In this document: positions 38,301-50,042 of the stretch, in pieces
How the letters are laid out: the number at the start of each line of letters is the position of its first letter
Numbering within the stretch: the stretch's first letter is position 1
Assembly (NCBI GenBank): GCA_003342895.1
Contig: PTFA01000005.1
Coordinates: 4,197,612 to 4,261,611 of the forward strand
Direction of reading: 5' to 3'
Source of the DNA: Casuarius casuarius
Lineage: Eukaryota; Chordata; Aves; Casuariiformes; Casuariidae
Length of the DNA stretch: 64,000 nt
Notes under the pieces: generated by a model
Database searches by the model: none
Told to the model about the DNA's origin: nothing
Seen by the model: only the letters and a program-made list of their open reading frames with translations
Position numbers and translations under genes: made by a program

Positions 38301-41300
38301 TTTATACAAATCTAAATTGTTTGTTGGTAGGTTTTATTTTCTCAATTAATTTCTAAAGACTTCAGGAGAAGTTCACAGACCTAAAGGGCTTAGAGGCCAC
38401 AGGTTAAAAACCACCAAGTTAATCAAACAAATTTGCTGCTGTCCAAGGTTCTGGGACGGAAAGCCTTGACAACGCCATGCTGAGAGTTCATAGTGAACCG
38501 GTTTGTAAAGGAGAAAGATGGTATCTGCTTAATACACTACAGGAAAAATACAGCTAGCCCACTAAAGTCTTCTGGATCATTTTTCAGATAGATATGTCTT
38601 TATTTGTGGCATTCAGTAGAGCTCTCCTTAGCCTCAGTTTGTTATGCTTAGAATTCTAGGAACATTTCCTCTATCCAGTGGGGTAAATTGGCAGGTCTGT
38701 GGAAGCTAATAGATCTACACTGATTTACACCAACTAAAAATCTATCCATTCTTCATTATTCAGTGGATGTTTCATATGAACATAGCAAGCCTATGGATTC
38801 TCAAGTCACAATGGCTATTGTTTAGAAAATTCACTTTTCATAGATGACTATTTCAACTGTGCTCAAATATAATTTCATTATTTTTGTTTCTTCATTGGAT
38901 GACTCCCTAAGCAAGCAGCTTTCAGTATGTCACATGAGAAATTCCAACAGACCCTTGTGCAAATCAGTGAGCCTGTGTGACTCTCCATTTGTTTGCAATC
39001 AGCTTTGCAAACAAGGTGGCAAAGTCTAAACGAAGACTATACAATGGTCTGAATTCATTGGAATGAATCAGTAGCTTTTATCTAGACCCACGTTTATAAA
39101 CATTATGTTACATTACGTAATGAAGGGCCTGCTGTTCTGAAAGGTTCTGCTGTTTCTGTTCCGTAGTACAGCTCATAGTAATAACAGCCAGAACGCAGCC
39201 CAGAAAAAAAAGGTTAAGACAGATTTCTATGTGTAATTTCCTCTATTTGCTTGAAAATTATAGCCAGGCTTATTCAGAAGCCTGGGTTTACATTAGCTGC
39301 CACATCCTGGTCTGACCCCTATTTTGGAAACGTGTAACATTAAACATTTCTGATTCAAGTAACTAGGCCCACAAAAATAAGTGGAACAGGAATATTAGGA
39401 AAAATAACTTTCTTGAATCAGATACACTCCAATGACTTTAGAGACTGTAAGGAGTCTCTGAAGTGGTATTGGACAAGTAGACAAACTAAGCTCTGGATTC
39501 CCTCACAATTGGAAAAGCACATTTGAAATTCCAGACCACACAGAAACATGTGCATATTTGTTTTTCTTCCTTAAAATTTATGGAAGAGTTGTTTATGTTT
39601 TAAACTCCCTGGTACCTGTTTCACTAGTCCTCTACAATTGGGTCCTTTAGCAAAATACACTAAAAGAGGGCATTGCAGCTGGAGCTTCATTATTACCAAG
39701 AAAAAACAGCAGGACAAGCTACAAAAGACTAAGTTAGAATGGACAAGACCAGAGTTTGGGGTCTTCTTTTTTATATTAATGGATTACCAAGGAAGCATTT
39801 TATGAAATGGAATTTCTGTACTGTTTGAAACTCCAAGAACTGCTAAGTTGATAGCAGCTTCAAGTCACCACTCAATAAAAACAGACAAATGATTTTGACT
39901 TAAAATTTAAAAAGATTAGAGATTTTTTTATAATCTGCAATAGGAAGACAAAATTATTTTAGGTGAGGGTTGCAAGGCTTACTGGCTCAAAATAGCCAAC
40001 TCACTGTTTAGTAACTTTTAACTGCATTAGATTTCATGGTTAATGTTGCATAGAGAGAAGAATTAGGGTTATTTTTGTGACTATATAACACATTTTTTAT
40101 TGGTTAACTCCTCAGTTCCTGCTAACAAACTTCAATGTTTGCATGGACTCTGTGTGACGTCCATAAGGTGTCTAAAGAGAAAAAATGTTTTCAATGAAAA
40201 CATGGATTTTTGTTTTAAAGGACTACAGATGTATCCAAGAGAAACAATTTTCCAAACTGCATAAAATTAATTTCATCCTAGAGTAATCCCAAACTATTTC
40301 TTCTTCCATTCAATAATTCTCTGTAACGTCTTTGAGCATAGACTGTTACTCTTTGTTGCCCTCTATGTGTAGTGATAAAGTAGAGTAACAGTGGTAATGG
40401 GATAGGACAAAGGAAGAGTTGTATCTCTACCAAAACATGGCTGGGATGGGCACTGAGTCTTTGTGTATCCTATACACTGGTCTGTGATCAGTTTACAAAC
40501 AAAACTAAAAGAAAATATGTTTTAAATGGCATAAAACTGGATAGCAAGTATTGCAGAAGCAAAGTTTGATAATCTCTGCTAAAAACCTAATCAGCTTCTC
40601 TAGCAATTTTCGCTATTTATTCTCCGAGTTCTTTAAACCAGTTTGTTTCCAGGAGAAACCATACTAATCTCTTCTATTCCATTGAACTGAATTTATATAT
40701 TTAATTAATGGTTACCAGATCTACTAAGTACTGGATTGAAGTATTGGCTGTATATTAACTGTTTTCACCCTTCTCCCTTCTTGTTGTACAGTTGAAAATG
40801 ACTGCTAACTCAACCTCAGGGCCTGAGCAGGGAATAGGAAAACACAGTGCAGTGAGCTAGGATGGGATGTTTGGAAGACCTGCAACCTATCTTCAGTCAG
40901 TCACTTAAGGGAGAAGAAAAGAGGAGCTGAAAGTAAGCCATGGCTAAAATATTCCGTAATAAGGGTCATGCATGTAACATTTGTTACTAAAACATCTGAG
41001 GATCTCAGGGTGGTTAAAAAGAAGAATAAACTCTGGGTTGAAGATTTGCCCAGTTATAGATGTGCTTTGTACATCTTGCACACAGGCATGTGGTTAATCA
41101 GTGCAAAGAATCAAGCAGACTTTGGACTACCATTTCTGAACGGATGGGATCACACTGTGATTCCCTCCCTTCAGCTTGTGTAAATTAAAACTAAGGTGAA
41201 TTAAAGCATGCCGTCCGTGGCTGTTTAGAGCATGTTCTGTGCATTAGAGTCCATCCTGCTGACATTGCATGTTGAGGTGTCAGCATCACCTGATGCTGCA

Positions 41301-43989
41301 TGTCTGTCACCTTTCGGCATCTCCTACTGGCTCTTGAGGAGTCATCCATGTGCCTTCAGATGGGCTCAGGATGGCCACAGGATCAGTCGTCTCAAGAGAT
41401 TGCCCATAGCTCACTCAATTTGCATGGCAAGCTTTATGATATCACAGGTGGCTTTAGGAAAGGAGAGGCAAGATAAAGACGAAAAATGAGGTAGAAATGC
41501 TCCCCATCACTGCTAACAATGAGGAAATAAGGACAGAATAAAAAAGACCCAGAATCTGAAAAGCACGCCTTCTTTTTTTCTTTATGTGCCAGGGATTGAA
41601 AGGTGCTCATGGGTGTCCCAAACCTTCTGTACAAGCCACAGTTCAGGTACAAACTTTGGAAAGGGAAGAAGAAAGCAATCAAAAACTCTCAGGTTTATTT
41701 TTGCCCAACAATTTCTTGTCATAAAATAGTAGAAGGGGAGCTGTGGACATTATCCCTATAAGGCTTATCCACAAGCAGTACTGAGTCCTCATACTCCCTT
41801 TGATGACTCTTGCCACTACACATGTCATGGTCCTTTGTTATTTCCAGAGTTGTGCTGATATCATCAAAGAAGCTGAAATCTGGTTTCCTGCAGAAATTCA
41901 CGTATTAATCACCTGGTAATTCTGATCTCTAAAAGACAGGAAACTAATATAATTGTCTGATAAATGAAAATTTAAGTAAGTCAGCAGCTAAGGAATTTAA
42001 TCTTCAGGTTTAAGAAGTAATCATAGTCAATGGGTTGTAATATACTACACTACAACACTTGAATAGTGTCCTGTCAACTGAGTTTGTTAGGTTTAGATAT
42101 TTTCTTAATGTCATTATTAATACTTGTCCTTCTTTGTAAGACTCTGGGTCAGGTTCATGGTTATTTTTTACCATCTGTGATCATTCACACATATGCAAAG
42201 TGGATATAAAATATCATCTGATAGCTTTTTATATGACTTTGCAGAAGAGCAACATAAAGTACCAAGTGATAATGCAGTGGAACCTGCACTGTATAACAGC
42301 AGTTCTTGCAGCAGTACTGTCACTGAGCTTCTGTTTCAAAATACCTACGATGGTATTACAGTTCCCCTGGTTATTAAAGGATTTCCTTATTGCATCCTGT
42401 TCCTCTGAATCCAGTAGGGAGCCAACATGAGTAACATATTTTAGTACAGTGAATCTCATGTTGTCTAAGAGAGGATCTCAAGATACATAGAGCATGCTAT
42501 AGTTACAGTGCCATATGGGCACATCAGAGAGAGTCTATTCTTATGTCACCCTTCCAGTGAGATGGGGAGATTAAAGATTTTTTAAAACAAGCTTCTATAA
42601 AGAGGTGGGCCTTGCTGTTCTCTGGAGAGAAGTGTAACTATCTGCAAGAACTGGCAGAATAGAAGTCAGAGATTCAGACAAGACCGTCAAAGGAGCCTCA
42701 GGTCATGTTGTTACAGCCATTCAAACCCTCTCAATGCAGAAGAAATGGAAAACCACTGTAACAGCGTAGCCAAGAGATACGCATTGAAGTTCAGAGCAAG
42801 AAAACTCACTCTAAAGTGCAACATACAATTCATTAATGTTGGAACATTTCCTTTCTGTGAATCTTTTTTCTCTTTCCAAACAAAACCCTACAGTTTTGTT
42901 TTTGGAAAGTGCTATGCAATTTCTAATCCTTTGCACTTCTATTTGATAAAGCAGTACTATTCATCGATCCTCTGATACTGGAAGGAAGAATTAATCTTTA
43001 GCAGGGTACAGAAAGGAATGGAAATCACTGCACCATTTGGTCAGATTTATGGCTAGCTCTATGGAATCCATGGCTGCAGAATTTTTAATACCTTGCAAAT
43101 GCTGACAAGTTAAACATCACCATCTCTATGAGGTAGAAAAACACTGTTATCTTATGCTTTGCAGCTGCAGAAACAGGCATAAAGAAGGGTTAAGAATACT
43201 CAGAAACTCCTAAACAGTGTCAGGAATACAACCACATTCATTTCTATTCTCTGGTCTGTGTATTAAGTACAGACTATTTCCCACTTTGTATTGTTGTGAA
43301 TGTCTCTGAGCCACTATCTATTAGCCACTGCCAGAGCTGTAATGTTAGGGTAGAGGTGTCTACACTTGATTGAGACTAGTGGAGTCTGTGCATGGTTCCA
43401 CATGCCTCTTACTGAGATCTGGCTCCCTGCTGTGCTCTCTTGAATTGCTGTCCTTTAAACCCATCTTAAATTGAAAATCCTGCCACACATGCTTACAAAT
43501 AAAAACCAAGAACACTTAAAGTGTTCCTTTTAAATACCTCTTCTGAAAGAAAATTTTGTTTATTTGGCCTGTTTGTTCTGTTCCCCCTCACACAAGCACA
43601 CTACTGCAAAAAAAGAATAGGTACAGTATCTTTGCCTTAAAATAGCGCTTCACTAGCTTCACCCGTGGTTCTTCAACTTTGCTTGTGCCATGACTCAAGA
43701 TAGCTCTGGCGATAACAGTTATGAATTCTCTATGACTTGTATTTCATAGTTCTTCAGATTTGAGTCCTTGATACAAGAGCAATGTTTACTTAGGTCCTCA
43801 CCTTTCTTTTTACCCACTTTAGACTTATCCAGCATGACTATCTACTGCACTCAGAGGCTTTGTTAAGAAAGAAAATGAAAAGGTACTTACACTGCTGGGG
43901 TATAAGAGTGGCAAAGGAAGCAGTAGAAGCGGAATGAGAACAACTAACAAGAGATTTCTGGATCTGAGAATTTCCTTCACCATTGCCAT
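17172..43989 (-). CDS. SLC13A4: SLC13A4, sodium/sulfate cotransporter (16 coding exons)
   Basis: Exons in transcript order: 43891-43989, 37651-37779, 34878-35014, 34135-34316, 32313-32367, 30640-30679, 29890-29967, 28168-28358, 26738-26857, 23752-23853, 22707-22808, 21494-21591, 20205-20335, 19661-19822, 17988-18125, 17172-17309. All introns are GT-AG and every phase closes: 1902 bp, 633 residues plus stop, against 626 in human. It is a multi-pass plasma-membrane carrier of the SLC13 (DASS) family. The first Na+/anion clamp is S139-N140-T141, the second S527-N528-P529. The SLC13 signature is at S562-V577 ([16 protein letters not shown]) and a C-terminal N-glycosylation sequon at N628. The start ATG (43989) aligns with the human first Met and has an in-frame TAA just upstream. 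Known for the family: electrogenic Na+-coupled sulfate uptake, notably in placenta and brain barriers. Confidence 0.97.
17988..18125 (-). CDS. SLC13A4: SLC13A4 coding exon 15 (family signature)
   Basis: Residues 543-588, phase 0 at both ends, donor gtgagt. It contains the SLC13 signature [16 protein letters not shown], which forms part of the substrate pathway in family structures. The exon is almost identical to the mammalian one. Confidence 0.97.
19661..19822 (-). CDS. SLC13A4: SLC13A4 coding exon 14 (second Na+ clamp)
   Basis: Residues 489-542, phase 0 at both ends, acceptor ttccacag and donor gtgagt. It holds a membrane helix ([14 protein letters not shown]) and the second clamp motif, [15 protein letters not shown]. 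Confidence 0.97.
20205..20335 (-). CDS. SLC13A4: SLC13A4 coding exon 13
   Basis: Residues 446-488. A variable charged loop ([13 protein letters not shown]) leads into the conserved [20 protein letters not shown]. The donor, AAG|gtactg, is weak. Confidence 0.96.
21494..21591 (-). CDS. SLC13A4: SLC13A4 coding exon 12
   Basis: Residues 413-444 plus split codons. [20 protein letters not shown] is a conserved segment and membrane helix, followed by a basic loop. Acceptor ttcctag, donor gtgagg. Confidence 0.96.
22707..22808 (-). CDS. SLC13A4: SLC13A4 coding exon 11
   Basis: Residues 379-411 plus split codons. It encodes the membrane helix [19 protein letters not shown] and the loop PGWSSLFE. The exon is 102 bp, in phase 2 at both sides. 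Acceptor cttctag, donor gtaagt. Confidence 0.96.
23752..23853 (-). CDS. SLC13A4: SLC13A4 coding exon 10 (basic cytosolic loop)
   Basis: Residues 345-377 plus split codons. [20 protein letters not shown] is a strongly basic cytosolic stretch followed by a helix-forming RIQEEYEKL. The exon is 102 bp, phase 2/2. Two nearby GTs exist; only the donor at 23751 (gtaaaa) keeps the frame and restores Ser-378. Confidence 0.95.
23854..26737 (-). other. SLC13A4: SLC13A4 intron 9
   Basis: An intron of about 2.9 kb. There is an A15 run at 25780-25794. No exon or repeat family is recognised. Confidence 0.8.
26738..26857 (-). CDS. SLC13A4: SLC13A4 coding exon 9
   Basis: Residues 305-343 plus split codons. 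[20 protein letters not shown] is followed by a long hydrophobic helix ending WMHWLFLGC. The exon is 120 bp, phase 2/2, with acceptor tttacag and donor gtgagt. A GT/GC alternating repeat lies 60 bp upstream of its acceptor. Confidence 0.96.
26917..26954. repeat. SLC13A4: alternating purine-pyrimidine tract in SLC13A4 intron 8
   Basis: Strict alternation over 38 bp (AT, GC and CA steps on plus). On the transcribed sense it reads as a (GT)n then GC/GT run ending 60 nt before the exon 9 acceptor. Such a tract favours Z-DNA, and the transcript would be GU-rich close to a 3' splice site. Confidence 0.85.
28168..28358 (-). CDS. SLC13A4: SLC13A4 coding exon 8
   Basis: Residues 241-303 plus a split codon. 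The first third is the end of the variable loop ([17 protein letters not shown]). The conserved [18 protein letters not shown] and [10 protein letters not shown] follow, a core carrier segment. Acceptor gttacag, donor gtaagt. Confidence 0.97.
28359..29889 (-). other. SLC13A4: SLC13A4 intron 7
   Basis: An intron of about 1.5 kb, with an N at 28900 and no recognisable element. The remaining introns not listed (3, 5, 6, 8, 10-15) are likewise without visible features apart from the entries given. Confidence 0.75.
29890..29967 (-). CDS. SLC13A4: SLC13A4 coding exon 7 (26-codon loop cassette)
   Basis: Residues 215-240 ([20 protein letters not shown], then GQHLPQ), matching the human loop at NGV, NPI and the Gln-rich end. 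Its length is 78 bp, phase 0/0, so it could be skipped without frameshift. Acceptor ccatag, donor gtaagg. Confidence 0.92.
30640..30679 (-). CDS. SLC13A4: SLC13A4 coding exon 6 (40-bp microexon)
   Basis: Residues 202-214 ([13 protein letters not shown]) plus the completing base of Asp-201, aligning with human 'ADLTTLMHNE'. Acceptor tgtttttag, donor gtattg. It is too short for ORF scanning and was found by searching for the loop's Leu-Met-His between exons 5 and 7. Confidence 0.9.
32313..32367 (-). CDS. SLC13A4: SLC13A4 coding exon 5 (55 bp)
   Basis: Residues 184-200 plus split codons ([17 protein letters not shown]), matching human 'SQPSLELIFVNEE'. It starts the variable cytosolic loop. Acceptor cattgcag, donor gtaaga. 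Confidence 0.94.
32671..32704. other. unique sequence between purine tract and CR1 tail
   Basis: Short unique sequence. The preceding A/G-rich tract (32641-32670) borders the 3' end of the CR1 insertion in SLC13A4 intron 4. Confidence 0.4.
32705..33620 (-). mobile_element. CR1 LINE, young, 5'-truncated, in SLC13A4 intron 4
   Basis: About 0.9 kb, in the same orientation as SLC13A4. Its 3' end shows the CR1-type terminal repeat (GATTCTGT then GATTC on minus, 32705-32718). The minus-strand frame reads the C-terminal part of a CR1 reverse transcriptase. It begins inside [15 protein letters not shown] (the FADD box at about 33.6 kb), continues through typical stretches such as [13 protein letters not shown] and [20 protein letters not shown], and ends [12 protein letters not shown] near 32.79 kb. 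A single in-frame TAG at 33425-33427 interrupts it, in the same frame either side. Upstream of about 33620 the CR1 match stops, as usual for incomplete reverse transcription. No complete endonuclease or RT is present, so the copy is not autonomous. Confidence 0.93.
34135..34316 (-). CDS. SLC13A4: SLC13A4 coding exon 4 (first Na+ clamp)
   Basis: Residues 123-182 plus split codons. [20 protein letters not shown] carries the first Ser-Asn-Thr clamp (139-141), followed by [15 protein letters not shown] and an acidic, variable tail. Acceptor gctccag, weak donor gtattt. Confidence 0.97.
34878..35014 (-). CDS. SLC13A4: SLC13A4 coding exon 3
   Basis: Residues 77-121 plus two bases of Met-122. [20 protein letters not shown], then [20 protein letters not shown], very close to human. 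Acceptor atgcag, donor gtgagt. Confidence 0.97.
35015..37650 (-). other. SLC13A4: SLC13A4 intron 2
   Basis: GT-AG intron with a short (CA)n at about 36421-36439 and an A13 run near 35491. No other feature is recognised. Confidence 0.8.
37651..37779 (-). CDS. SLC13A4: SLC13A4 coding exon 2
   Basis: Residues 34-76 ([43 protein letters not shown]), phase 0/0. Acceptor cctacag. The donor GAG|gtcaga is clearly below consensus but is the only one that joins to Val-77 of exon 3 as in human. Confidence 0.96.
37780..43890 (-). other. SLC13A4: SLC13A4 intron 1
   Basis: At about 6.1 kb this is the largest intron of the gene. I see no exon, repeat family or conserved motif in it. Open frames are short and unsupported. 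Confidence 0.8.
43891..43989 (-). CDS. SLC13A4: SLC13A4 coding exon 1 (start, first TM)
   Basis: Residues 1-33: [12 protein letters not shown], then a strongly hydrophobic helix ([18 protein letters not shown]) ending PSS, donor gtaagt. The first ATG (43989) gives the same spacing to the conserved Arg-9 as human. The second ATG (43983) would remove two residues only. Confidence 0.95.
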
Positions 43990-44890
43990 ACTCTTTTACT
44001 TTAGTTGCTTTCTTCTTGGATTTCTTCTATAGTTTGTTGGATACTCCAGCTTCCACTCCACCTTCTCCTTCACTTTTGCCTGGATTTCCCTGAAAGGGCT
44101 GTCTCTGTCTTGTTTCCTTTCCCCAACCAGGCACATAAAATGGCTTTCTTAATTTCTTTATTCTTCAATCTGTTGGTTTGAAAATGAACTTTAATGATTT
44201 TTCTATTAAAAAGACATGTAGTTTAGGTAGGGCTCACCAGCTCATCCAAATGATTATCATAACATAACATGCAGAAGTTTGCAAGCTGGAGCATAGTGAT
44301 CTTTTGACGATTTTTATTTTTAATTTAGAGTCACAAGTGTAGCTGTGCTGCCTTCTCATCCCCATGTTTTGGGAGATTTTTCTCTTCCATTGTCTGATTT
44401 GCAATAATGTAGTTCCTGTTTTCATAAACCAAGGTCGAATATTTCTATGGCTGCTTCCAGTATTTTCTGATGTTGCTTTTCCTCCTGTTTGCTAGTCTGA
44501 ACGTCTCAAATCCAGATTTCTTTTCTCCTGGAAAATGATCAATACCGAAAACTTATAGTTCAATGCAGGCAAACAAACCTGCAGGTATTCTTCTTTAAAA
44601 CAAGTTAAAATATCCCCTGCTCTTTATATTTTGTTCTATTCAGATTTTGTCTCTTTGCTATAGGTTTAACTTCAACTTTGAATCTACCTTTACCCTACTT
44701 TTGTCCTGAGCTTGGAATTCACAGGGCAGTAATTCCAACACAGATTAGACTTGTTCTCAAAATAAAAACTTGTTAAAAAGCTTCATGCAAATCTAAATCA
44801 CCAATGAGGAATGTAGAAAGTAGTAATTGCTCCACCCATTGTCCAAAACCCAGTCAGAACATTTGAGAAAATGAGCAGCCTCCTCTTTCT

Positions 44891-44919
44891 TACACACACA
44901 CACAAACACACACACACAA
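44891..44919. repeat. (CA)n microsatellite
   Basis: CA dinucleotide repeats with one AA interruption, followed shortly by a TAAA-type run near 44980. Confidence 0.85.
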
Positions 44920-47534
44920 ATATACAAAAAGACCTTTTCTTGGTCACTGAACAATCTGTTATTTCCCAGTACTGATGATAAATAAATAAATAATCATTGT
45001 TTTCCAGACAGTACCTATTATTCTCTCATGATCGTTCCATCCTGACCCATGAAAACTATTTATTCGTAAGGTTATTCTCTGCCCTGATATATGTGCCATC
45101 AGTAACAGCAGGATTCAGACTCAAATTCAGAATTTTTAGGCTTTCTACTCTGGTCTTCTAGTGGAGGTGAAAACATCTCTGCACCTCTTCTGTTACTAGT
45201 GCTCTTTGTGGGGCAGAAAATAGAGGAGATTTAGGACTGAATCCCTTGGCCTGTTGCATGCACAGCTTGTGAATATCAATTTGCCCTGTATTTCATAGGA
45301 AGCCACACATCTAAGATTTCCCATGCTCCCAAATGTGCTCAGCTCGTCTATCATCTCTCCACATGCAGTTCGTCAGACAGAAGGTGAGCATCCCAGGCTG
45401 AGCTGAGATGCTGCTCTGACACCAAGTCCTGGAAAAATGCCAAAGAATATTTGTAGAACATCAACAAGTTAAAAAACATTTATTGTACATGAACGAAATA
45501 ATGTTTAGTTATACCTTTTTACATGATCTACATGGTAAAAAACATTTAGAGGCAATGGCTGTTTATCCCATGAGAAGCACTGTCTATAAACGTTACCTCT
45601 GTTTGAGGTAATGAAAGGCAAACGGAGCTAGGGAGAGCAAGCAACCTATCTCTCTCTCCTTTAGGAGCAGATGACTTTCCTCTGTATTTTGAGCAGTTCT
45701 GGGGGAGGGAAGCTGCACTAAGCACAGAGAAATGCCCTGAGGCAGAGCGCTCCCTCACACCTAAGCTCTCTGGGGAAAGGAGGCTTTGTCATTCTTATGC
45801 ATTGCCTCCTCTTCTCTGTCAGAGGGAAGGATTGTGCCCCCTTCTCTACTGTACCCTTGCTCCCTCAAATAGTTTCACAGACTGAGATACCCTATTATTG
45901 ATGTTGCAAGTCCTTAAATAGCAAATCTTCTGCTGAAATCAATGCAAATGTAGAATGTTTTTATTATTACATTAACACTTCTCTGTTAAATTAACCTGGG
46001 CAGTCCAAGCACAGTCCCAAGAAATAAATCTCTTTTCTGACTTTACACACAGTAATGGGAGGAAGAAAACAAACTGAAGAAGACTTTATTTGCTGCTGAG
46101 GAAATAAAGGTTTCAGTTACCAACCTGTGACGTATAGTGTGCCACAGGGAATGATAGGATGTTCAAAATTATCTCTAATTCTTTTCTGTGGGGCCCATGA
46201 AACCTACTGATGAATAAACTCTGACTGCTAGACAGTTCTGCTGTGGGGTGAGGAGGGTGGCTGGGGAGGGATTTCTCTGGGCAGTGAGTGCTAGTAATAC
46301 TTGCTGTCATGCTCTCTCCTGGTAGCCTTGCAGATTTGGAGTCACTGGCTGTAAAGGGATTTATGAATTGCCCCAGTTGCAGGCTTTTCTAGCAAGAGGT
46401 GCATTAGGGAATGGAAGAAGCAAAGCCTGAAAGGCGGATACCTGCTTAATGGCGTTTCCCCTCCTGCTGAGTTCCTGTGTTAATAAAGCATGGTGTGTGG
46501 GAGGAAAACATGAACAGATCATCATCGGTGGTTACGCTGAAGGCTCAAAGCACACACAAGCAGTAGTGCAATGATGCTTTGCAGGTGCCGAGCTGTGGGT
46601 GCAAGCAGAGGAGGTGGAGGTATTTGTTGCTCAAAGCTCTGTAGGTGAGCTTTTCAGTTTGCTGTGCCATATGTCGGCCAGACTTTGAAGATGGCCAGCA
46701 AAGTGCTCTGAGTAAAAATGTGCACCTGCACATATCTACCTATACATGCAAACACATCACACCCATGCATACTCACGCAGAAACTGCTAAGGACACACAT
46801 GATTCACTTTCTTTTACAAAGGCTTTGTCCAACTGTTTATGCTATTGCCAGCCTGCCCTGGACACCACCTGCCCGCCACAGGCCCACATGCCCACTGGCG
46901 ACCACCAAAGAGCAGTGCTCTGACCTCTTGCACTGCTTGCGTTTTGCTGCAGTCAGGGGGTGCCGGATCATCTGTTTCAGCTCCAGTCTTTGGAGTATCG
47001 CTGTTCAGGAGTGTGGGGGATTTTACACTTTCTTTTGCCCAAGTGATACAGAAGGAGGCAAACGTGGCTCAGAATTGGGGCTAGGGTCCTCAGTCATCCT
47101 TTAGAACCTCAGGGATTTTGGATTGGACCTGTCTCTTTAACATATTATGTAAATAGAGAGACAGTGAGTGCTGGTATGAAAGAGAGAAATAGATATTCCG
47201 TTGTTTTCCCACACTCCAGAAGTAGAAACACCTCTAATATCAACAGTATTTCTATAACTCATTCACAAGAAATTAGGGGATTGTCTTTGAAAGGGTTTGG
47301 TTTTTCCATTGCTGGTCACCTGTCCAACAAGATATGACTCCTTTTTCTGTTCACTAAGGCCATATCTTCCATGATCTTTTCACAATTTATAATAATCTGT
47401 AGCATTATTTCTACAAGCAATTTTTACCCTTCTGCCCCCATATTCACAGTTCCTGCCATTGGACTGGTGAATGGCCTTTTCTAGCAAGCGGTGTGAACTC
47501 ATTGTTCCCTGACTAAATGATTTAGTATTCGTTT

Positions 47535-47566
47535 ATGCACACACACACACACATGCGCACGCGCAC

Positions 47567-47597
<31 letters not shown>

Positions 47598-47600
47598 TGC
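47535..47600. repeat. 66-bp alternating purine-pyrimidine tract (CA/CG)
   Basis: Purine and pyrimidine alternate without a break over 66 bp, mixing CA runs with CGCG blocks. This is the best Z-DNA-forming sequence in the window. It lies just past the likely 3' end of FAM180A. Confidence 0.9.
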
Positions 47601-48526
47601 TGTATATTTTACAATTAAAGATGAACCACATTACAAAATTCAGCACCAGGTATGATTTAATTTACTTTCTTCCCTTGCCTCGGTGGGATTCTGAAGCACA
47701 GTCTTAGATGAGCTATGTTCAAGTGATAGAATCAGTAAAAATGTGTTATTGTTAAATTAAACAGGGCCTTTATCTTGCCTTTGACTCCACTGAGGATAAA
47801 TCCATTTTCCTTTTAAGAAATAGGAGCAGAAGCAAAGTCATGTGCAAATAATGAAAGGATCATTACACACTGTTTGGGAGAACTCTTCCGGGGAGCAGGG
47901 AATTGTTTGCTGCTGGTGTTCACAATGCCCTTTGTCTTCTACAAATGTTATTGTGATTAAAAACTGGCTCAGCCAAACGACTATGAAGTGAGTCAGACAG
48001 TGCTTATTTTCAAGAATATTTGGAATGGATATATTTGCCATGATTTCTGAACGCTGACGGTTATGACTCCTCTTTCTTTTACAGAGGGCCTTTTCATCTC
48101 TTTATAACAATCTCTGACTGGATACAACTGGACACTTTTTTTCCCAAATAGGAAAGCAGCATTCTCCAGCATATGCATATCAGTATGTGAATATCAGCAT
48201 CATATACTTATGTATGTGTTTATAGGAATTCCACAGCATGAAATAAGGGCATATCTATGCGTCGCATACACCAGATTCCCTTCTTCCCCCTGTCACAGAA
48301 CATACTTCCCAGCCAGTGCAAAAATGAATTCCAGGGAGTGAAGATAACATTTTTCCCCATTTAACATGTATCTGTAAAGTGGATTCCACAAGGGGGAGCT
48401 AGAAAACAAATAATCTTTCACTAAGCAGGCTATTAAACTGTTTACAGAATAAAGTGGTGGACATGCTACATGTGTCCCTTATCAACCAGAAGAGATGGCT
48501 GAGTTGCCGGTGTATTAGGTCTTCCA

Positions 48527-50042
<1,516 letters not shown>

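Larger units (their letters stand above)
43990..48526. other. SLC13A4 upstream region and FAM180A downstream region
   Basis: No coding exon is supported. A TATA-like TATAAA lies at 44623-44628 on minus, about 640 bp before the SLC13A4 start codon, and is a weak promoter candidate. Simple repeats sit at 44891-44919 and 47535-47600. An ATTAAA on minus at 47656-47661 could end FAM180A transcripts. A 128-codon plus-strand open frame at 46718-47104 has no recognisable similarity. Confidence 0.5.

Noticed and set aside
46718..47104. 128-codon plus-strand open frame
   Set aside because: No recognisable domain, partly low-complexity (Thr/His/Cys-rich from CA-type sequence), no splice context, no conserved neighbour.
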